DNA of 22,089 nt from Campylobacter sp. UBA1713 (GTDB taxonomy: Bacteria; Campylobacterota; Campylobacteria; Campylobacterales; Campylobacteraceae), in contig DCIZ01000058.1 of the NCBI GenBank assembly GCA_002317305.1, positions 13,795-35,883 on the forward strand, in the 5' to 3' direction. Under the pieces are notes generated by a model. The model did not search any database. It saw nothing but the letters and a program-made list of their open reading frames with translations, and was not told where the DNA came from. The position numbers were made by a program, and so were the translations under genes. Below are positions 6,111 through 13,694 of the stretch, piece by piece. Each line of letters starts with the position of its first letter. The first letter of the stretch is position 1.

Positions 6111-7221
6111 TTGCCAAATCCTTTGCTAAATTAAATCTAAAATTAATATTGTTTGCACTATCTATACCAAAAGTAATTCTCTCTGGTTTGTCAAGTTCTT
6201 CTTTAAATTTGCTTATCTCATCTTGACTGAAAAATTCACCATTTTTCAAAACCAAAGCATAGGTAAGCGACTCAAACAGCGGTAAATTTAGTTTTCGTCT
6301 ATTTTTGCCACTTTCTTTTGTCTCAAAACGAAAAAGGTTGTCTGCATAGTTTAAATTTGCAAACTCCATAGCCTTGTCAAATTTAGCATAAAGTCCGTCA
6401 AAGTCAAATTTAAAATCTTTTTCGTTTATCTCACTCAAAACACTCTTTAAAAATTCGTCAATCCCATTTGTAACTTTGGCTTTGATTCTTTCGCACTCCA
6501 AATACAAATAAAAGCACAACCATCTAGTAACCACATATCTATCTTTCATCGCTTTTTTCATATCTGGACTAATTCCAGCTGCTTTTACAAAATTCTCATT
6601 TGCCGCAAATTTGTCTATCTGTGCGGTTGCCTCGCCTTGATATAGTGCATTTCTCATCTCTTGGTTGTTTATCTTTGTGCCACCACGATTTACACGGTCA
6701 AATATGTCAAATTTGATCCTCTCATCAGTATCTGGTAAAAAAATGTAAAATGAAAGTTGCCAACGCTTAAATTGCGCTCGTTTATGAGGCTCTAGTTCTT
6801 CAAATTTTTTACCATTTAGTTGCCACAAATTTTTCAGTTTTTGAAGTTTAAATTTACCATCTAAAAAGTCAGTTACCGCTTTGATTCTCTGCTTTCCGTC
6901 CACTATCTCAAGCACGCCCGTTTTGCTTTGACTTGTGTAAATCGGCGGAATCGGCAATCCCATCAAAATACTTTCTACTAACTCGCTTTGTTGGGTTGGG
7001 TTCCACCTGCTGCATCTTTGATAATCAGGAGCCAGATTAATCAGCTCATCTTTCAACTGCTCATTAATATCAAAAATAGAAAATTTACTTTCCGTAATGT
7101 TTACTCGAAGTGGATAAGCCTGCGGTTCTTTTGCCTCTTTTGGTTCTTCAAGTTGCTCTTCAAAATCTCCGTTTAAGTCAAAGTCTTTATCAAACGGAAG
7201 CTCGTCTGTTTTACTGTTCAT
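6088..7221 (-). CDS. DUF262 (GmrSD N-terminal-like) protein
   Basis: This 377-residue protein contains the DUF262 signature: PDYQR at about 65-69, WNPTQQSELVESILMGLPIP, then VDGKQR (about 107-112) and FDRVNRGGTKINNQEMRNAL (about 174-193). DUF262 has a ParB/sulfiredoxin-like fold. The DGxQR motif binds or hydrolyses nucleotide in the type IV restriction enzyme GmrSD and in BrxU. The usual partner, a DUF1524 HNH nuclease domain, is absent: the C-terminal 180 residues contain no HNH pattern. The first 35 residues are acidic and probably disordered. The ATG at 7221 is preceded by AAAGGTGAAAG. It lies 22 bases after the ParA-like gene and overlaps the ATPase gene. It is likely the nucleotide-handling component of the cluster; a DNA target is not demonstrable from sequence. 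Confidence 0.85.
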   Translation of the reverse strand: MNSKTDELPFDKDFDLNGDFEEQLEEPKEAKEPQAYPLRVNITESKFSIFDINEQLKDELINLAPDYQRCSRWNPTQQSELVESILMGLPIPPIYTSQSKTGVLEIVDGKQRIKAVTDFLDGKFKLQKLKNLWQLNGKKFEELEPHKRAQFKRWQLSFYIFLPDTDERIKFDIFDRVNRGGTKINNQEMRNALYQGEATAQIDKFAANENFVKAAGISPDMKKAMKDRYVVTRWLCFYLYLECERIKAKVTNGIDEFLKSVLSEINEKDFKFDFDGLYAKFDKAMEFANLNYADNLFRFETKESGKNRRKLNLPLFESLTYALVLKNGEFFSQDEISKFKEELDKPERITFGIDSANNINFRFNLAKDLANGKQLSD

Positions 7222-7243
7222 CTTTCACCTTTCAAACCTCGCC

Positions 7244-8263
7244 TTACCTAGTCAATTCCAAAATCTCTTCGCCGAATTTTTTAAAAATTTCTTTCAAATC
7301 TTCTATCTTTTCGCAACTTGTCTCAAGTGCGTTACCGAACTGCTTTGCGTTTTCAACGTCCTCTGCTGTCAGCTCAAAAACAGGCTTTTTGCACTTTTGA
7401 GAGATAGCCACAAGCGTGTTAAATTCTGGAATTTGGACGAGGTCATAAGGGGCATTTTCTTCAAATTTTTTTGCTTTTTCAAAAAGTTCCAAACTCACAA
7501 CGCAGCCAATACTCAAAAGCTTTCGCACTAAAACATCATTTGTCTCTTTTCGAATTTTGTCTATCCACACGCCAAACGCTTTTGTCGGTTCAGAATTTCT
7601 AATTCTAAAACGTTGCTGAACTAGCCCCAAAAAAAGCGGCTTGTTTTTAATAAAAGACAAATTTGAGTTTGCCTCTATCTCTTTGTGCCATTGTAGCACT
7701 TTTTTGCTAAGCGAACCGATGGCTTGTAGGCAAAAGTAGTCAGGACTTGTCGGAACGATGAAAAAGTCGCTATTCATCAAAACTATCTCGTTTAAGCCAC
7801 CGATGCTAGGGCTTAGGTCATATATGACGTAGTCGATTTTATTTTTTTTGGCGATGATATCGACACTTTTAAAAAGATTCTCTATCAAATTTGTCAAAAT
7901 CGGCAAACTTTGATTTACTTTTAGTGCCGTGCCTATCTGGTTGTCAAGTTCAGCCACTTCTAGTGAGCCAGCTAGCAACATTAAATTTTCGTTTATTTGC
8001 AAAAGCTCGCCATCTCTAGAAATGTCATCGCTACTTCCACCGCTAATGATCTTTTTTACTATAGGCTCAAGCGTTAAAAAACGCCTATCATTGTAAAGTT
8101 TCTCAAAATCCAAATTTGTAGAAATTCCAGTTAGGTTACACTGTGGATCAAGGTCTAAAAGTAGGACTTTTTGGTCCAAATTCGAAAGACTCCAGCCTAG
8201 ATTAAAAGCCGTAGTTGTCTTGCTAACTCCGCCTTTATGATTAAACAAAGATATCGATTTCAT
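7244..8263 (-). CDS. ParA/MinD-type ATPase (AAA_31)
   Basis: This 339-residue protein opens with the deviant Walker A motif KGGVSKTTT (residues 10-18), with the signature lysine at the start, then LLLDLDPQCN (Walker A') and YVIYDLSPSIGG (Walker B). These are diagnostic of ParA ATPases, which dimerise on ATP and usually bind DNA non-specifically. No ParB gene or parS-like repeat accompanies it, and it sits at the head of a defence-like operon, so chromosome or plasmid partition is unlikely. The ATG at 8263 has AAGGAAAG just upstream and lies 42 bases after the gapA stop on the same strand. No separate promoter is evident, so read-through from gapA may drive the cluster. Codon use and base content are more AT-rich than in gapA. 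The ATPase family call is firm; the role in defence is inferred. Confidence 0.85.
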   Translation of the reverse strand: MKSISLFNHKGGVSKTTTAFNLGWSLSNLDQKVLLLDLDPQCNLTGISTNLDFEKLYNDRRFLTLEPIVKKIISGGSSDDISRDGELLQINENLMLLAGSLEVAELDNQIGTALKVNQSLPILTNLIENLFKSVDIIAKKNKIDYVIYDLSPSIGGLNEIVLMNSDFFIVPTSPDYFCLQAIGSLSKKVLQWHKEIEANSNLSFIKNKPLFLGLVQQRFRIRNSEPTKAFGVWIDKIRKETNDVLVRKLLSIGCVVSLELFEKAKKFEENAPYDLVQIPEFNTLVAISQKCKKPVFELTAEDVENAKQFGNALETSCEKIEDLKEIFKKFGEEILELTR

Positions 8264-8280
8264 CGCACTTTCCTTACAAA

Positions 8281-8315
8281 CTCACTTCACGTCTCACTTC
8301 ACGCCTTACTTCGCC
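8281..8315. repeat. 12-bp tandem repeat at the gapA/accessory-cluster junction
   Basis: CTCACTTCACGT (8281-8292) is followed directly by CTCACTTCACGC (8293-8304) and by a degraded third unit (8304-8315) that enters the last codons of gapA. It occupies most of the 42 bases between gapA and the ParA-like gene. Confidence 0.7.
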
Positions 8316-9298
8316 CCGCACACAAATTTTGCCATGTCCACAAGGCGTGCCGTGTAGCCCCACTCGTTGTCATACCACGCCATCACTTTCACAAAATCGC
8401 CACAAATCACCTGTGTCATGTCCGCTGCCACTACGCTAGACCAAGTCGAAGTGCAAAAGTCGCTACTAACTCGCTCGTCAAAATCTACCAAAACAAGCCC
8501 CTTGTGCGAGCCACCACTAGCCTCCACAAAAGCAGCGTTCAGCTCCTCTTTTGTAGTGCCTTTTTTAAGAACAGCGGTAAGATCCACCATGCTCACGTTT
8601 GCTACTGGCACTCGCATGCTTTGTCCGTGAATTCGCCCCTCTAGGTGCGGCATGATGAGCTTCATAGCCTTTGCAGCACCCGTGCTAGTAGGAATGATGT
8701 TTTGTGCCGCCGCCCTACTTCGCCTTAGGTCGCGGCACTTTACGTCCACTAGACTTTGCCCGTTTGTGTAGGCGTGAACTGTTGTCATTAAAGCCTTGTC
8801 AATGCCAAATTTGTCATCTAAAATTTTTGTAACTGGACCTAAGCAGTTTGTCGTGCAACTAGCGTTTGAGATGATGGCTTCGCCTTTGTAGTTGCTCTCA
8901 TTTACGCCTATTACATAAGTCGGCGTAGCGTCTTTTGCTGGCGCGCTCATGACGACTTTTTTTGCCCCTTGTTTTAGGTAGGCTTCACTTTTTTCAGTTG
9001 TCAGCATCTTGCCCGTGCACTCTAGCACCACATCCACGCCCGTTAAGTCTAGCTCCTCGACTGCCCTCGTGCTGTATGTTTTTATGCGTTTGCCGTTTAG
9101 AACTATGTCGTCCTCTACCACTTCTACGCTGCCGTCAAATTCGCCATGAACGGTGTCGTATTTGAGTAGGTAGCGTGTGAGGTCTCGTGTAGCCGTGTCG
9201 TTTATGACGACTATCTCGACGCTTGGGTCGTTTGCCATGATTCTTGCGGCGCATCTGCCGATTCTGCCAAATCCGTTGATCGCAACTTTTAGTGCCAT
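8306..9298 (-). CDS. gapA: Glyceraldehyde-3-phosphate dehydrogenase
   Basis: This cytoplasmic enzyme interconverts glyceraldehyde-3-phosphate and 1,3-bisphosphoglycerate with NAD and phosphate, in glycolysis and gluconeogenesis. The 330-residue length is normal. The N-terminal Rossmann motif is INGFGRIGR. Asp34 in VINDTATRD is the residue that usually favours NAD. The catalytic block is SNASCTTNC with Cys148, and TTVHAYTNGQ supplies the active-site histidine. WYDNEWGYTARLVDM near the C-terminus is the usual closing block. The ATG at 9298 follows CAAAGGATTTAAA. nadD diverges from it across a 64-base region holding back-to-back promoters. The ParA-like accessory genes follow in the same direction with no clear terminator between. 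Confidence 0.97.
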   Translation of the reverse strand: MALKVAINGFGRIGRCAARIMANDPSVEIVVINDTATRDLTRYLLKYDTVHGEFDGSVEVVEDDIVLNGKRIKTYSTRAVEELDLTGVDVVLECTGKMLTTEKSEAYLKQGAKKVVMSAPAKDATPTYVIGVNESNYKGEAIISNASCTTNCLGPVTKILDDKFGIDKALMTTVHAYTNGQSLVDVKCRDLRRSRAAAQNIIPTSTGAAKAMKLIMPHLEGRIHGQSMRVPVANVSMVDLTAVLKKGTTKEELNAAFVEASGGSHKGLVLVDFDERVSSDFCTSTWSSVVAADMTQVICGDFVKVMAWYDNEWGYTARLVDMAKFVCGAK

Positions 9299-9311
9299 TT
9301 TAAATCCTTTG

Positions 9312-9320
9312 TGATATAAT
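9312..9320 (+). promoter_or_regulatory. Predicted nadD extended -10 box
   Basis: TGATATAAT is a perfect extended -10 (TGnTATAAT). It predicts a start near 9327 and a leader of about 36 bases before the nadD ATG at 9363, which is preceded by TAAAGG. Confidence 0.55.
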
Positions 9321-9328
9321 TTCGCGGT

Positions 9329-9336
9329 ATTTTATC
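9329..9336 (-). promoter_or_regulatory. Predicted gapA -10 box
   Basis: GATAAAAT on the minus strand lies about 30 bases before the gapA ATG, in the divergent gapA/nadD spacer. It matches the form of the box at 351-358. Confidence 0.45.
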
Positions 9337-9362
9337 GAATTTTAAGTTAATAAAGGTTTAAA

Positions 9363-9968
9363 ATGTTTGAAAGCATTGCGATTTTTGGCGGAAGTTTTGA
9401 CCCCGTTCACGCTGGGCACGTGGCAGTGGTAAAAGCGGTTTTAGCAAATTTAAAGGTAGAAAAGCTTTTTGTAGTGCCCACTTTTTTAAACCCTTTTAAG
9501 CATGAGTTTTGCGCACCGCCGGAGTTTAGGCTTCGCTGGTGTAGGGCGGTTTTTTGCGAGGAATTTGCGAATTTGTGCGAAGTGTGCGACTTTGAGGTGA
9601 AAAGTGGCAGGGCGGTGGCGAGCATCGAGACGGTTTTGTTTTTAAGGGAGAAATTTAAACCAAAGCAAATTTACCTTGTAGTCGGTAGCGACAATCTTCA
9701 TTCGCTTAACTCATGGCATCGGTTTAACGAGCTTTCTAGTTTAGTAGAGTTCGTGGTCGTTACACGCGAGGAAAATTCGCAAAACTCAAATTTAACACAC
9801 AAAAACAAAACCACACCAAACACGCCACGCTACACCACCATTTTTTTGGACGCACCCATAAGTTCGACACAAATTCGAAACGGGCTTTTAAGCGAGCAAA
9901 TTCCAAAGCCCATAAAAGACGAAGTGATTGCGTTTTACAAAAACGTGCAAAACACAAATGTTTTCTAG
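9363..9968 (+). CDS. nadD: Nicotinate-nucleotide adenylyltransferase
   Basis: This enzyme transfers AMP from ATP to nicotinate mononucleotide, the penultimate step of NAD synthesis. The 201-residue protein starts with IFGGSFDPVHAGH, the nucleotidyltransferase GSFDPxHxGH motif. Then come PTFLNPFKHEF (substrate loop), VVGSDNLHSLNSWHRFNEL, and ISSTQIRNGL near the C-terminus, the ISSTxIR ATP-binding motif of the family. The length and all motifs are normal. A stretch around residues 137-155 (NSQNSNLTHKNKTTPNTPR) is Asn/Thr-rich and probably a loop insertion. The gene stands alone on the plus strand with its own promoter, opposite gapA, an arrangement I recall as common in Campylobacter. A hairpin element lies downstream before folD. 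Confidence 0.93.
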   Translation: MFESIAIFGGSFDPVHAGHVAVVKAVLANLKVEKLFVVPTFLNPFKHEFCAPPEFRLRWCRAVFCEEFANLCEVCDFEVKSGRAVASIETVLFLREKFKPKQIYLVVGSDNLHSLNSWHRFNELSSLVEFVVVTREENSQNSNLTHKNKTTPNTPRYTTIFLDAPISSTQIRNGLLSEQIPKPIKDEVIAFYKNVQNTNVF

Positions 9969-10010
9969 CTTAAACAAAAACAAATTTTTACAAATTCTGT
10001 TTTCTGCCTT

Positions 10011-10142
10011 CCGCACTCCGTTTTCCGAAACGGGGTCGCAGGGGCGAAAGCCCCCGCCCACCGTCCCTCGCCACGTTTTCTTTTGAGATTTATCGAAAAA
10101 GAAAACGTGGCGAGGGACTACAAAAAAGCGTTAGCTTTTTTA
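10011..10142 (+). repeat. Hairpin element, copy 2
   Basis: GTCCCTCGCCACGTTTTCTTTT (10063-10084 by position) and its exact complement at 10097-10118 form a perfect 22-bp stem with a 12-base loop. Upstream lies the conserved flank beginning with the 15-mer CCGCACTCCGTTTTC (10011-10025), then GGGGC-GAAA-GCCCC (10031-10044), a GNRA-loop mini-hairpin. Downstream is GACTACAAAAAAGCG followed by TTAGCTTTTTT, ending in a T run. The flanks match copy 1 while the stem sequence differs. It fills the convergent gap between nadD and folD and may terminate both (inference). No gene was seen in 9969-10189. Confidence 0.8.
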
Positions 10143-10189
10143 CCAAAATTTACAATTTTATCAAATTTAGGGCATCTCTAAAACCAGCC

Positions 10190-11041
10190 TCAGCACCCTT
10201 TCGCCCTACGTTCAGCACTTTTTATGGTGTTAGAGAGCAGCATCGCGATGGTCATCACCCCCACGCCACCAGGCACAGGCGTAATGAGCGAAGCCTTTTT
10301 ACTCACGCCTTCAAAGTCAGCATCGCCCACCAAACGCCCATCTACGCGGTTTATGCCCACATCTACCACCACAGCACCCTCGCTCACCATTTCAGCCGTC
10401 AAAAAGCCCGCTTTTCCCACCGCCACCACGACTATCTCGCCATTTCGCACCACAGAAGCAAGATCGCGTGTCTTTGAGTGAGCCACAGTTACAGTCGCAC
10501 CAGCGTTTAGTAGCAAATTTGCCATCGGCTTGCCTACTATATTGCTCCGTCCTACCACCACCGCGTTTTTGCCACTCACCTCAACGCCATAAAACTTCAA
10601 AAGCTCCATCACCCCCAAAGGCGTGCACGGCACAAAAGCCTCTCCAGCGCCCGTTACTAGCTTGCCTACATTTTGCGCGTGAAAGCCGTCTACATCTTTT
10701 CGTGGGTCTATGGTCTCTAAAACCCTACTCGTCTCTATGTGCTTTGGCAAAGGCAACTGAACCAAAATTCCATCCACTTCGTCATTTGCGTTTAGCTCCG
10801 CCACCAGCTCCAAAAGCGCCTCCTCGCTCGTGTTTGCATCCAGCCTAAACGCTAGCGACTTTATGCCACACGCCTCGCAACCTTTCTCTTTACTCTTTAC
10901 ATAAGTCGCACTCGCTGGGTCGTCTCCTACTAGCACCACTGCTAGACACGGCACTACGCCACGCTCTTTTAACGCCGCTGCATCGCTCTTTACACGCTCT
11001 TTGACTGCCGCTGCGACAACTTTACCATCGATTAGTTTCAT
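10190..11041 (-). CDS. folD: Bifunctional methylenetetrahydrofolate dehydrogenase/cyclohydrolase
   Basis: FolD oxidises 5,10-methylene-THF to methenyl-THF with NADP and hydrolyses it to 10-formyl-THF, feeding purine and formyl-Met synthesis in the cytoplasm. The 283-residue length is standard. YVKSK (Tyr47, Lys51) is the catalytic YxxxK. It is followed by DGILVQLPLPKHI, DPRKDVDGFH, PCTPLGVMELL, the dinucleotide-binding VVVGRSNIVGKPMANLLL, and the C-terminal TPVPGGVGVMTIAML. All expected motifs are present. The ATG at 11041 follows AAGGAG. It diverges from the cytochrome/hemL unit. I recall the same folD / periplasmic protein / hemL order from C. jejuni. Confidence 0.97.
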   Translation of the reverse strand: MKLIDGKVVAAAVKERVKSDAAALKERGVVPCLAVVLVGDDPASATYVKSKEKGCEACGIKSLAFRLDANTSEEALLELVAELNANDEVDGILVQLPLPKHIETSRVLETIDPRKDVDGFHAQNVGKLVTGAGEAFVPCTPLGVMELLKFYGVEVSGKNAVVVGRSNIVGKPMANLLLNAGATVTVAHSKTRDLASVVRNGEIVVVAVGKAGFLTAEMVSEGAVVVDVGINRVDGRLVGDADFEGVSKKASLITPVPGGVGVMTIAMLLSNTIKSAERRAKGC

Positions 11042-11068
11042 GAAAACTCCTTGTGCTGTTTTATTTAG

Positions 11069-11074
11069 ATTTTA
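11069..11074 (-). promoter_or_regulatory. Predicted folD -10 box
   Basis: TAAAAT on the minus strand, 28 bases before the folD ATG, within the 81-base divergent spacer. Confidence 0.4.
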
Positions 11075-11085
11075 GCCTAAATGGC

Positions 11086-11091
11086 TATAAT
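11086..11091 (+). promoter_or_regulatory. Predicted promoter of the cytochrome c-hemL unit
   Basis: A perfect TATAAT lies 32 bases before the GTG start at 11123, facing away from folD. Confidence 0.5.
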
Positions 11092-11122
11092 ACCAAATTT
11101 AAGATAAATTTTAGGACAACTC

Positions 11123-11497
11123 GTGAAAATTCTCAAATGTTTTTTGGTCTTTTTGTCGTTTTTTGTAGCCAGCACCGCCACCGCTGCTGAGCTCATCACA
11201 AAAGAGAGTTACGCAAAGATGCTATACTTTGACCCGCGTGGCGTGGCGTGCTCAAAGTGCCACGGAAAAACAGGCGAGCGAAACATCATCGTAACCTACA
11301 AAGTCTACAACAAAAAAACAAAAGAATACATAGAAAAAGACCTTGTCGCACCCACCATTAACGACCTCACGTTTGACCGCTTTAAGCGTGGCATCAAAGA
11401 GCCAAAGAGCTTTATGCCTACTTACTTTTTGACAGACGATGAGATCGCACTGCTTTACGAATACATCATTAAATTTAAAAAAGGAAAGAAAAAATGA
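11123..11497 (+). CDS. Periplasmic monohaem c-type cytochrome
   Basis: This 124-residue exported protein has a signal peptide of about 22 residues (hydrophobic [10 protein letters not shown], cleavage near TATAA/EL). A single haem-attachment site CSKCH lies at Cys43, Cys46 and His47. Met98 in [14 protein letters not shown], just before the last helix, is the likely sixth haem ligand. The layout is that of a small cytochrome c domain with a basic tail (KFKKGKKK). It would carry electrons in the periplasm; the partner is unknown. The start is a GTG preceded by TTAGGACAACTC. The stop overlaps the hemL ATG as ATGA, so the two are translationally coupled. I recall an annotated periplasmic protein at this position in C. 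jejuni between folD and hemL. Confidence 0.8.
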   Translation: MKILKCFLVFLSFFVASTATAAELITKESYAKMLYFDPRGVACSKCHGKTGERNIIVTYKVYNKKTKEYIEKDLVAPTINDLTFDRFKRGIKEPKSFMPTYFLTDDEIALLYEYIIKFKKGKKK

Positions 11498-12765
11498 CAA
11501 ACAAAGAGGCTTTTGAAGAGGCGAAAAAAGTGATAGTCGGCGGTGTAAATTCGCCCGTGCGTGCTTTTGGTAGTGTCGGTGGCGAACCGCTATTTATAAA
11601 AAAAGGGCGAGGCGAATTTTTGTATGACATAGAGGGCAACAAATTTGTCGACTTTGTTTTGAGCTGGGGACCGCTCATCTTTGGGCACTGCGACAAAACC
11701 ATCTCTACTGCCGTCTCAAAAGCCATAAAAAAAGGGCTTAGCTTTGGTGCGCCGTGCAATGCCGAAACAGAACTAGCACAGCTAGTGCTAGGCGAGTTTC
11801 CACACTTAGACAAAATTCGCTTTGTCTCAAGTGGCACGGAGGCTACCATGAGTGCCATTCGCCTTGCGCGTGGTTTTAGCAAAAAAGATGGCATAGTCAA
11901 ATTTGCTGGCTGCTACCACGGGCACAGCGACAGCCTTTTAGTAAAAGCTGGTAGCGGTGCTACGACTTTTGGGACGTCTAGCTCACTGGGCGTGCCTGCT
12001 GACCTGGCAAAACATACACACATAGCCACCTACAACGACCTCTCTAGTGTAGAAGAGTGCTTCAAAAGTGGCGAGATAGGCTGCGTTATAGTAGAGCCAA
12101 TAGCTGGCAACATGGGGCTAGTTCCTGGCACACAAATTTTTTTAAGCGGACTACGAAAGCTTTGCGACAAGCACGGCGCGGTGCTCATCTTTGACGAGGT
12201 TATGAGCGGTTTTAGGGCGAGCAAAACGGGCAGTTACGGGCTAAATGGCATAAAAGCCGACCTCGTTACTTTTGGCAAGGTTATAGGCGGCGGCATGCCT
12301 TGCGCAGCTTACGCAGGACGCGCTGAAATCATGGACTTAGTAAGTCCAGTTGGCGGCGTCTACCAAGCAGGCACACTCAGTGGGAATCCAGTAGCGATGG
12401 CAGCAGGCATCGCGTGTTTGACAAAAATTTACCAAACACCAAATTTGTTTGAAAAACTCAACAAAAAAGCCACTTTCATTACAGACACACTAAAAGAGAG
12501 TGCAAAAGAGAAGGGCATCGCTTTGCAAACCGAAGTGCGTGGGTCTATGTGGGGCTTTTTCTTTAACAAAAAACCAGTCAAAAACTACGAAGACGCGCTA
12601 AAAAGCGACACAAAGATGTTTGCGGCATTTCAACAAAAGATGCTAAAACGTGGGTTTTACCTAGCGCCGAGCCAGTTTGAGACCTGTTTTGTCTGCAAAA
12701 AACATAGCCAAAAGAGTTTGGAAAAGATGGCTGATGCGGTTCGGGAAGTTTTCGCGGAGTTGTAA
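11494..12765 (+). CDS. hemL: Glutamate-1-semialdehyde 2,1-aminomutase
   Basis: HemL is the PLP enzyme that converts glutamate-1-semialdehyde to 5-aminolevulinate, the haem precursor, in the C5 pathway. The 423-residue protein has the normal length. Motifs seen: [10 protein letters not shown] near the start, [15 protein letters not shown] (about 112-126, phosphate binding), [43 protein letters not shown] (about 233-241, PLP pyridine contact) and [19 protein letters not shown] with Lys262 as the Schiff-base lysine. AGGAAAGAAAA precedes the ATG inside the upstream cytochrome gene. The four-base overlap couples haem precursor synthesis to expression of a haem protein. No anomaly was seen. Confidence 0.97.
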   Translation: MTNKEAFEEAKKVIVGGVNSPVRAFGSVGGEPLFIKKGRGEFLYDIEGNKFVDFVLSWGPLIFGHCDKTISTAVSKAIKKGLSFGAPCNAETELAQLVLGEFPHLDKIRFVSSGTEATMSAIRLARGFSKKDGIVKFAGCYHGHSDSLLVKAGSGATTFGTSSSLGVPADLAKHTHIATYNDLSSVEECFKSGEIGCVIVEPIAGNMGLVPGTQIFLSGLRKLCDKHGAVLIFDEVMSGFRASKTGSYGLNGIKADLVTFGKVIGGGMPCAAYAGRAEIMDLVSPVGGVYQAGTLSGNPVAMAAGIACLTKIYQTPNLFEKLNKKATFITDTLKESAKEKGIALQTEVRGSMWGFFFNKKPVKNYEDALKSDTKMFAAFQQKMLKRGFYLAPSQFETCFVCKKHSQKSLEKMADAVREVFAEL

Positions 12766-12770
12766 ATTTC

Positions 12771-12802
12771 GGTAGGCAGGGCAAGTCCCTGCAACCATTT
12801 TT
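12771..12802 (+). terminator. Small hairpin after hemL
   Basis: GCAGGG (12776-12781) and CCCTGC (12787-12792) pair around CAAGT, with an outer GGT/ACC extension and TTTTT at 12798-12802. It is separated from the stem by AACCA, so it is at best a weak terminator. A TATAAA at 12820-12825 may start the next gene. Confidence 0.4.
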
Positions 12803-12850
12803 GCTTCGCTGAAAAGCATTATAAACAAATTTAAAAAAAAGGAAAAATTC

Positions 12851-13585
12851 ATGAAAAGCGTTTTTGCGTCTATTTTGGCACTATTGTTTTGCGTAAATTT
12901 GGCTTTTGGCTTGACAAACAAAGAGATAGAATCACTCTACTCGCAGGCAAAAAAGAGTGGCATTAGCGTCAAAGTCGCCGAAAGAACGATGCTAGAAAAC
13001 GGACGTTATGAGCAGATAGTGCTACTTTTTAGCAAAAACGGGCGCGAGCAAAAACAGGTCATATTTAGCGATGGCGAATTTCTCTTTCCAGATGTCATAG
13101 ACACGAAAAAAGGCGTTTCATATCAGGAGCGTTTTGAGAGTATGCAACGGCGTGAATTTATGGAAAAATCACACGCACGCCTAAAAGCCCTGCTCCCACA
13201 GCTAGAGGTGGTGGAGCTAGGTAACGACCCGAAAAATCCAGCAATATATCTCTTTACTGACCCGCTTTGTAAGTATTGTCGCGAGGCGTTAAAAAACTAC
13301 GAACAAGAGCTAAAACATGTAAATTTTCGTGTCATCTTTGCGCCTGTTGACAAGCATGGTGCGGAGGCTTTGAGAAAGTCGGTGAAAATTTTACAAGAGT
13401 GCAAAAAAGCCAAAACAGACAAAGAGAAGCTCGCTATCTTTGCGAAGTATTTTGACAAAAACGCACCAGACGTAAAGGCTGACGAAGCAAAAGTAAAACG
13501 CCTCGAAAAGCTCACAGAGCAAATTTACCTAACGGGCGCTTTGGGTGGCGTGCCTACAAAAATCCCAGCGGCGTTTTTGGAGTAG
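12851..13585 (+). CDS. Periplasmic DsbC/DsbG-like thiol:disulfide protein
   Basis: This 244-residue protein has a signal peptide (about residues 1-20, ending AFG). A DsbC-like N-terminal region with FSDGEFLFPDVIDTKKG follows (about 72-88), then a charged linker helix. The thioredoxin-like domain opens with YLFTDPLCKYCREAL, where Cys140 and Cys143 form the CxxC redox site. GGVPTKIP (Pro235) supplies the cis-proline loop. By family it would shuffle or reduce disulfides in periplasmic proteins, kept reduced by a DsbD/CcdA-type membrane protein not present here. Its position between two c-type cytochrome genes would suit a role in keeping haem-site cysteines reduced, but that is inference. A third cysteine in the mature chain (Cys184) is unexplained. 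The ATG at 12851 follows AAAAAAGGAAAAATTC. Confidence 0.8.
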   Translation: MKSVFASILALLFCVNLAFGLTNKEIESLYSQAKKSGISVKVAERTMLENGRYEQIVLLFSKNGREQKQVIFSDGEFLFPDVIDTKKGVSYQERFESMQRREFMEKSHARLKALLPQLEVVELGNDPKNPAIYLFTDPLCKYCREALKNYEQELKHVNFRVIFAPVDKHGAEALRKSVKILQECKKAKTDKEKLAIFAKYFDKNAPDVKADEAKVKRLEKLTEQIYLTGALGGVPTKIPAAFLE

Positions 13586-13649
13586 CAATCTGTAATTCCA
13601 AATATAAATAAAAATTTTTAAACGATATTTTTTAGCTCATTTTAAGCTT

Positions 13650-13655
13650 TAAAAT
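13650..13655 (+). promoter_or_regulatory. Predicted promoter of the cytochrome c-553 gene
   Basis: TAAAAT, with T-rich tracts upstream (ATATTTTTTAGC, CATTTTAAGC), predicts a start near 13662 and a leader of about 33 bases before the ATG at 13695. Confidence 0.45.
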
Positions 13656-13694
13656 ACTAAACTTCGCACATCACTTTAACATAAAGGAAATATT

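Noticed and set aside
7244..8263. ParA gene as sign of an integrated plasmid or partition locus
   Set aside because: No ParB partner, replication gene or parS-like repeat is present, and the operon partners are defence-type.
8306..9298. Long plus-strand frames opposite gapA
   Set aside because: gapA is unmistakable and the opposite frames only mirror its codon pattern.
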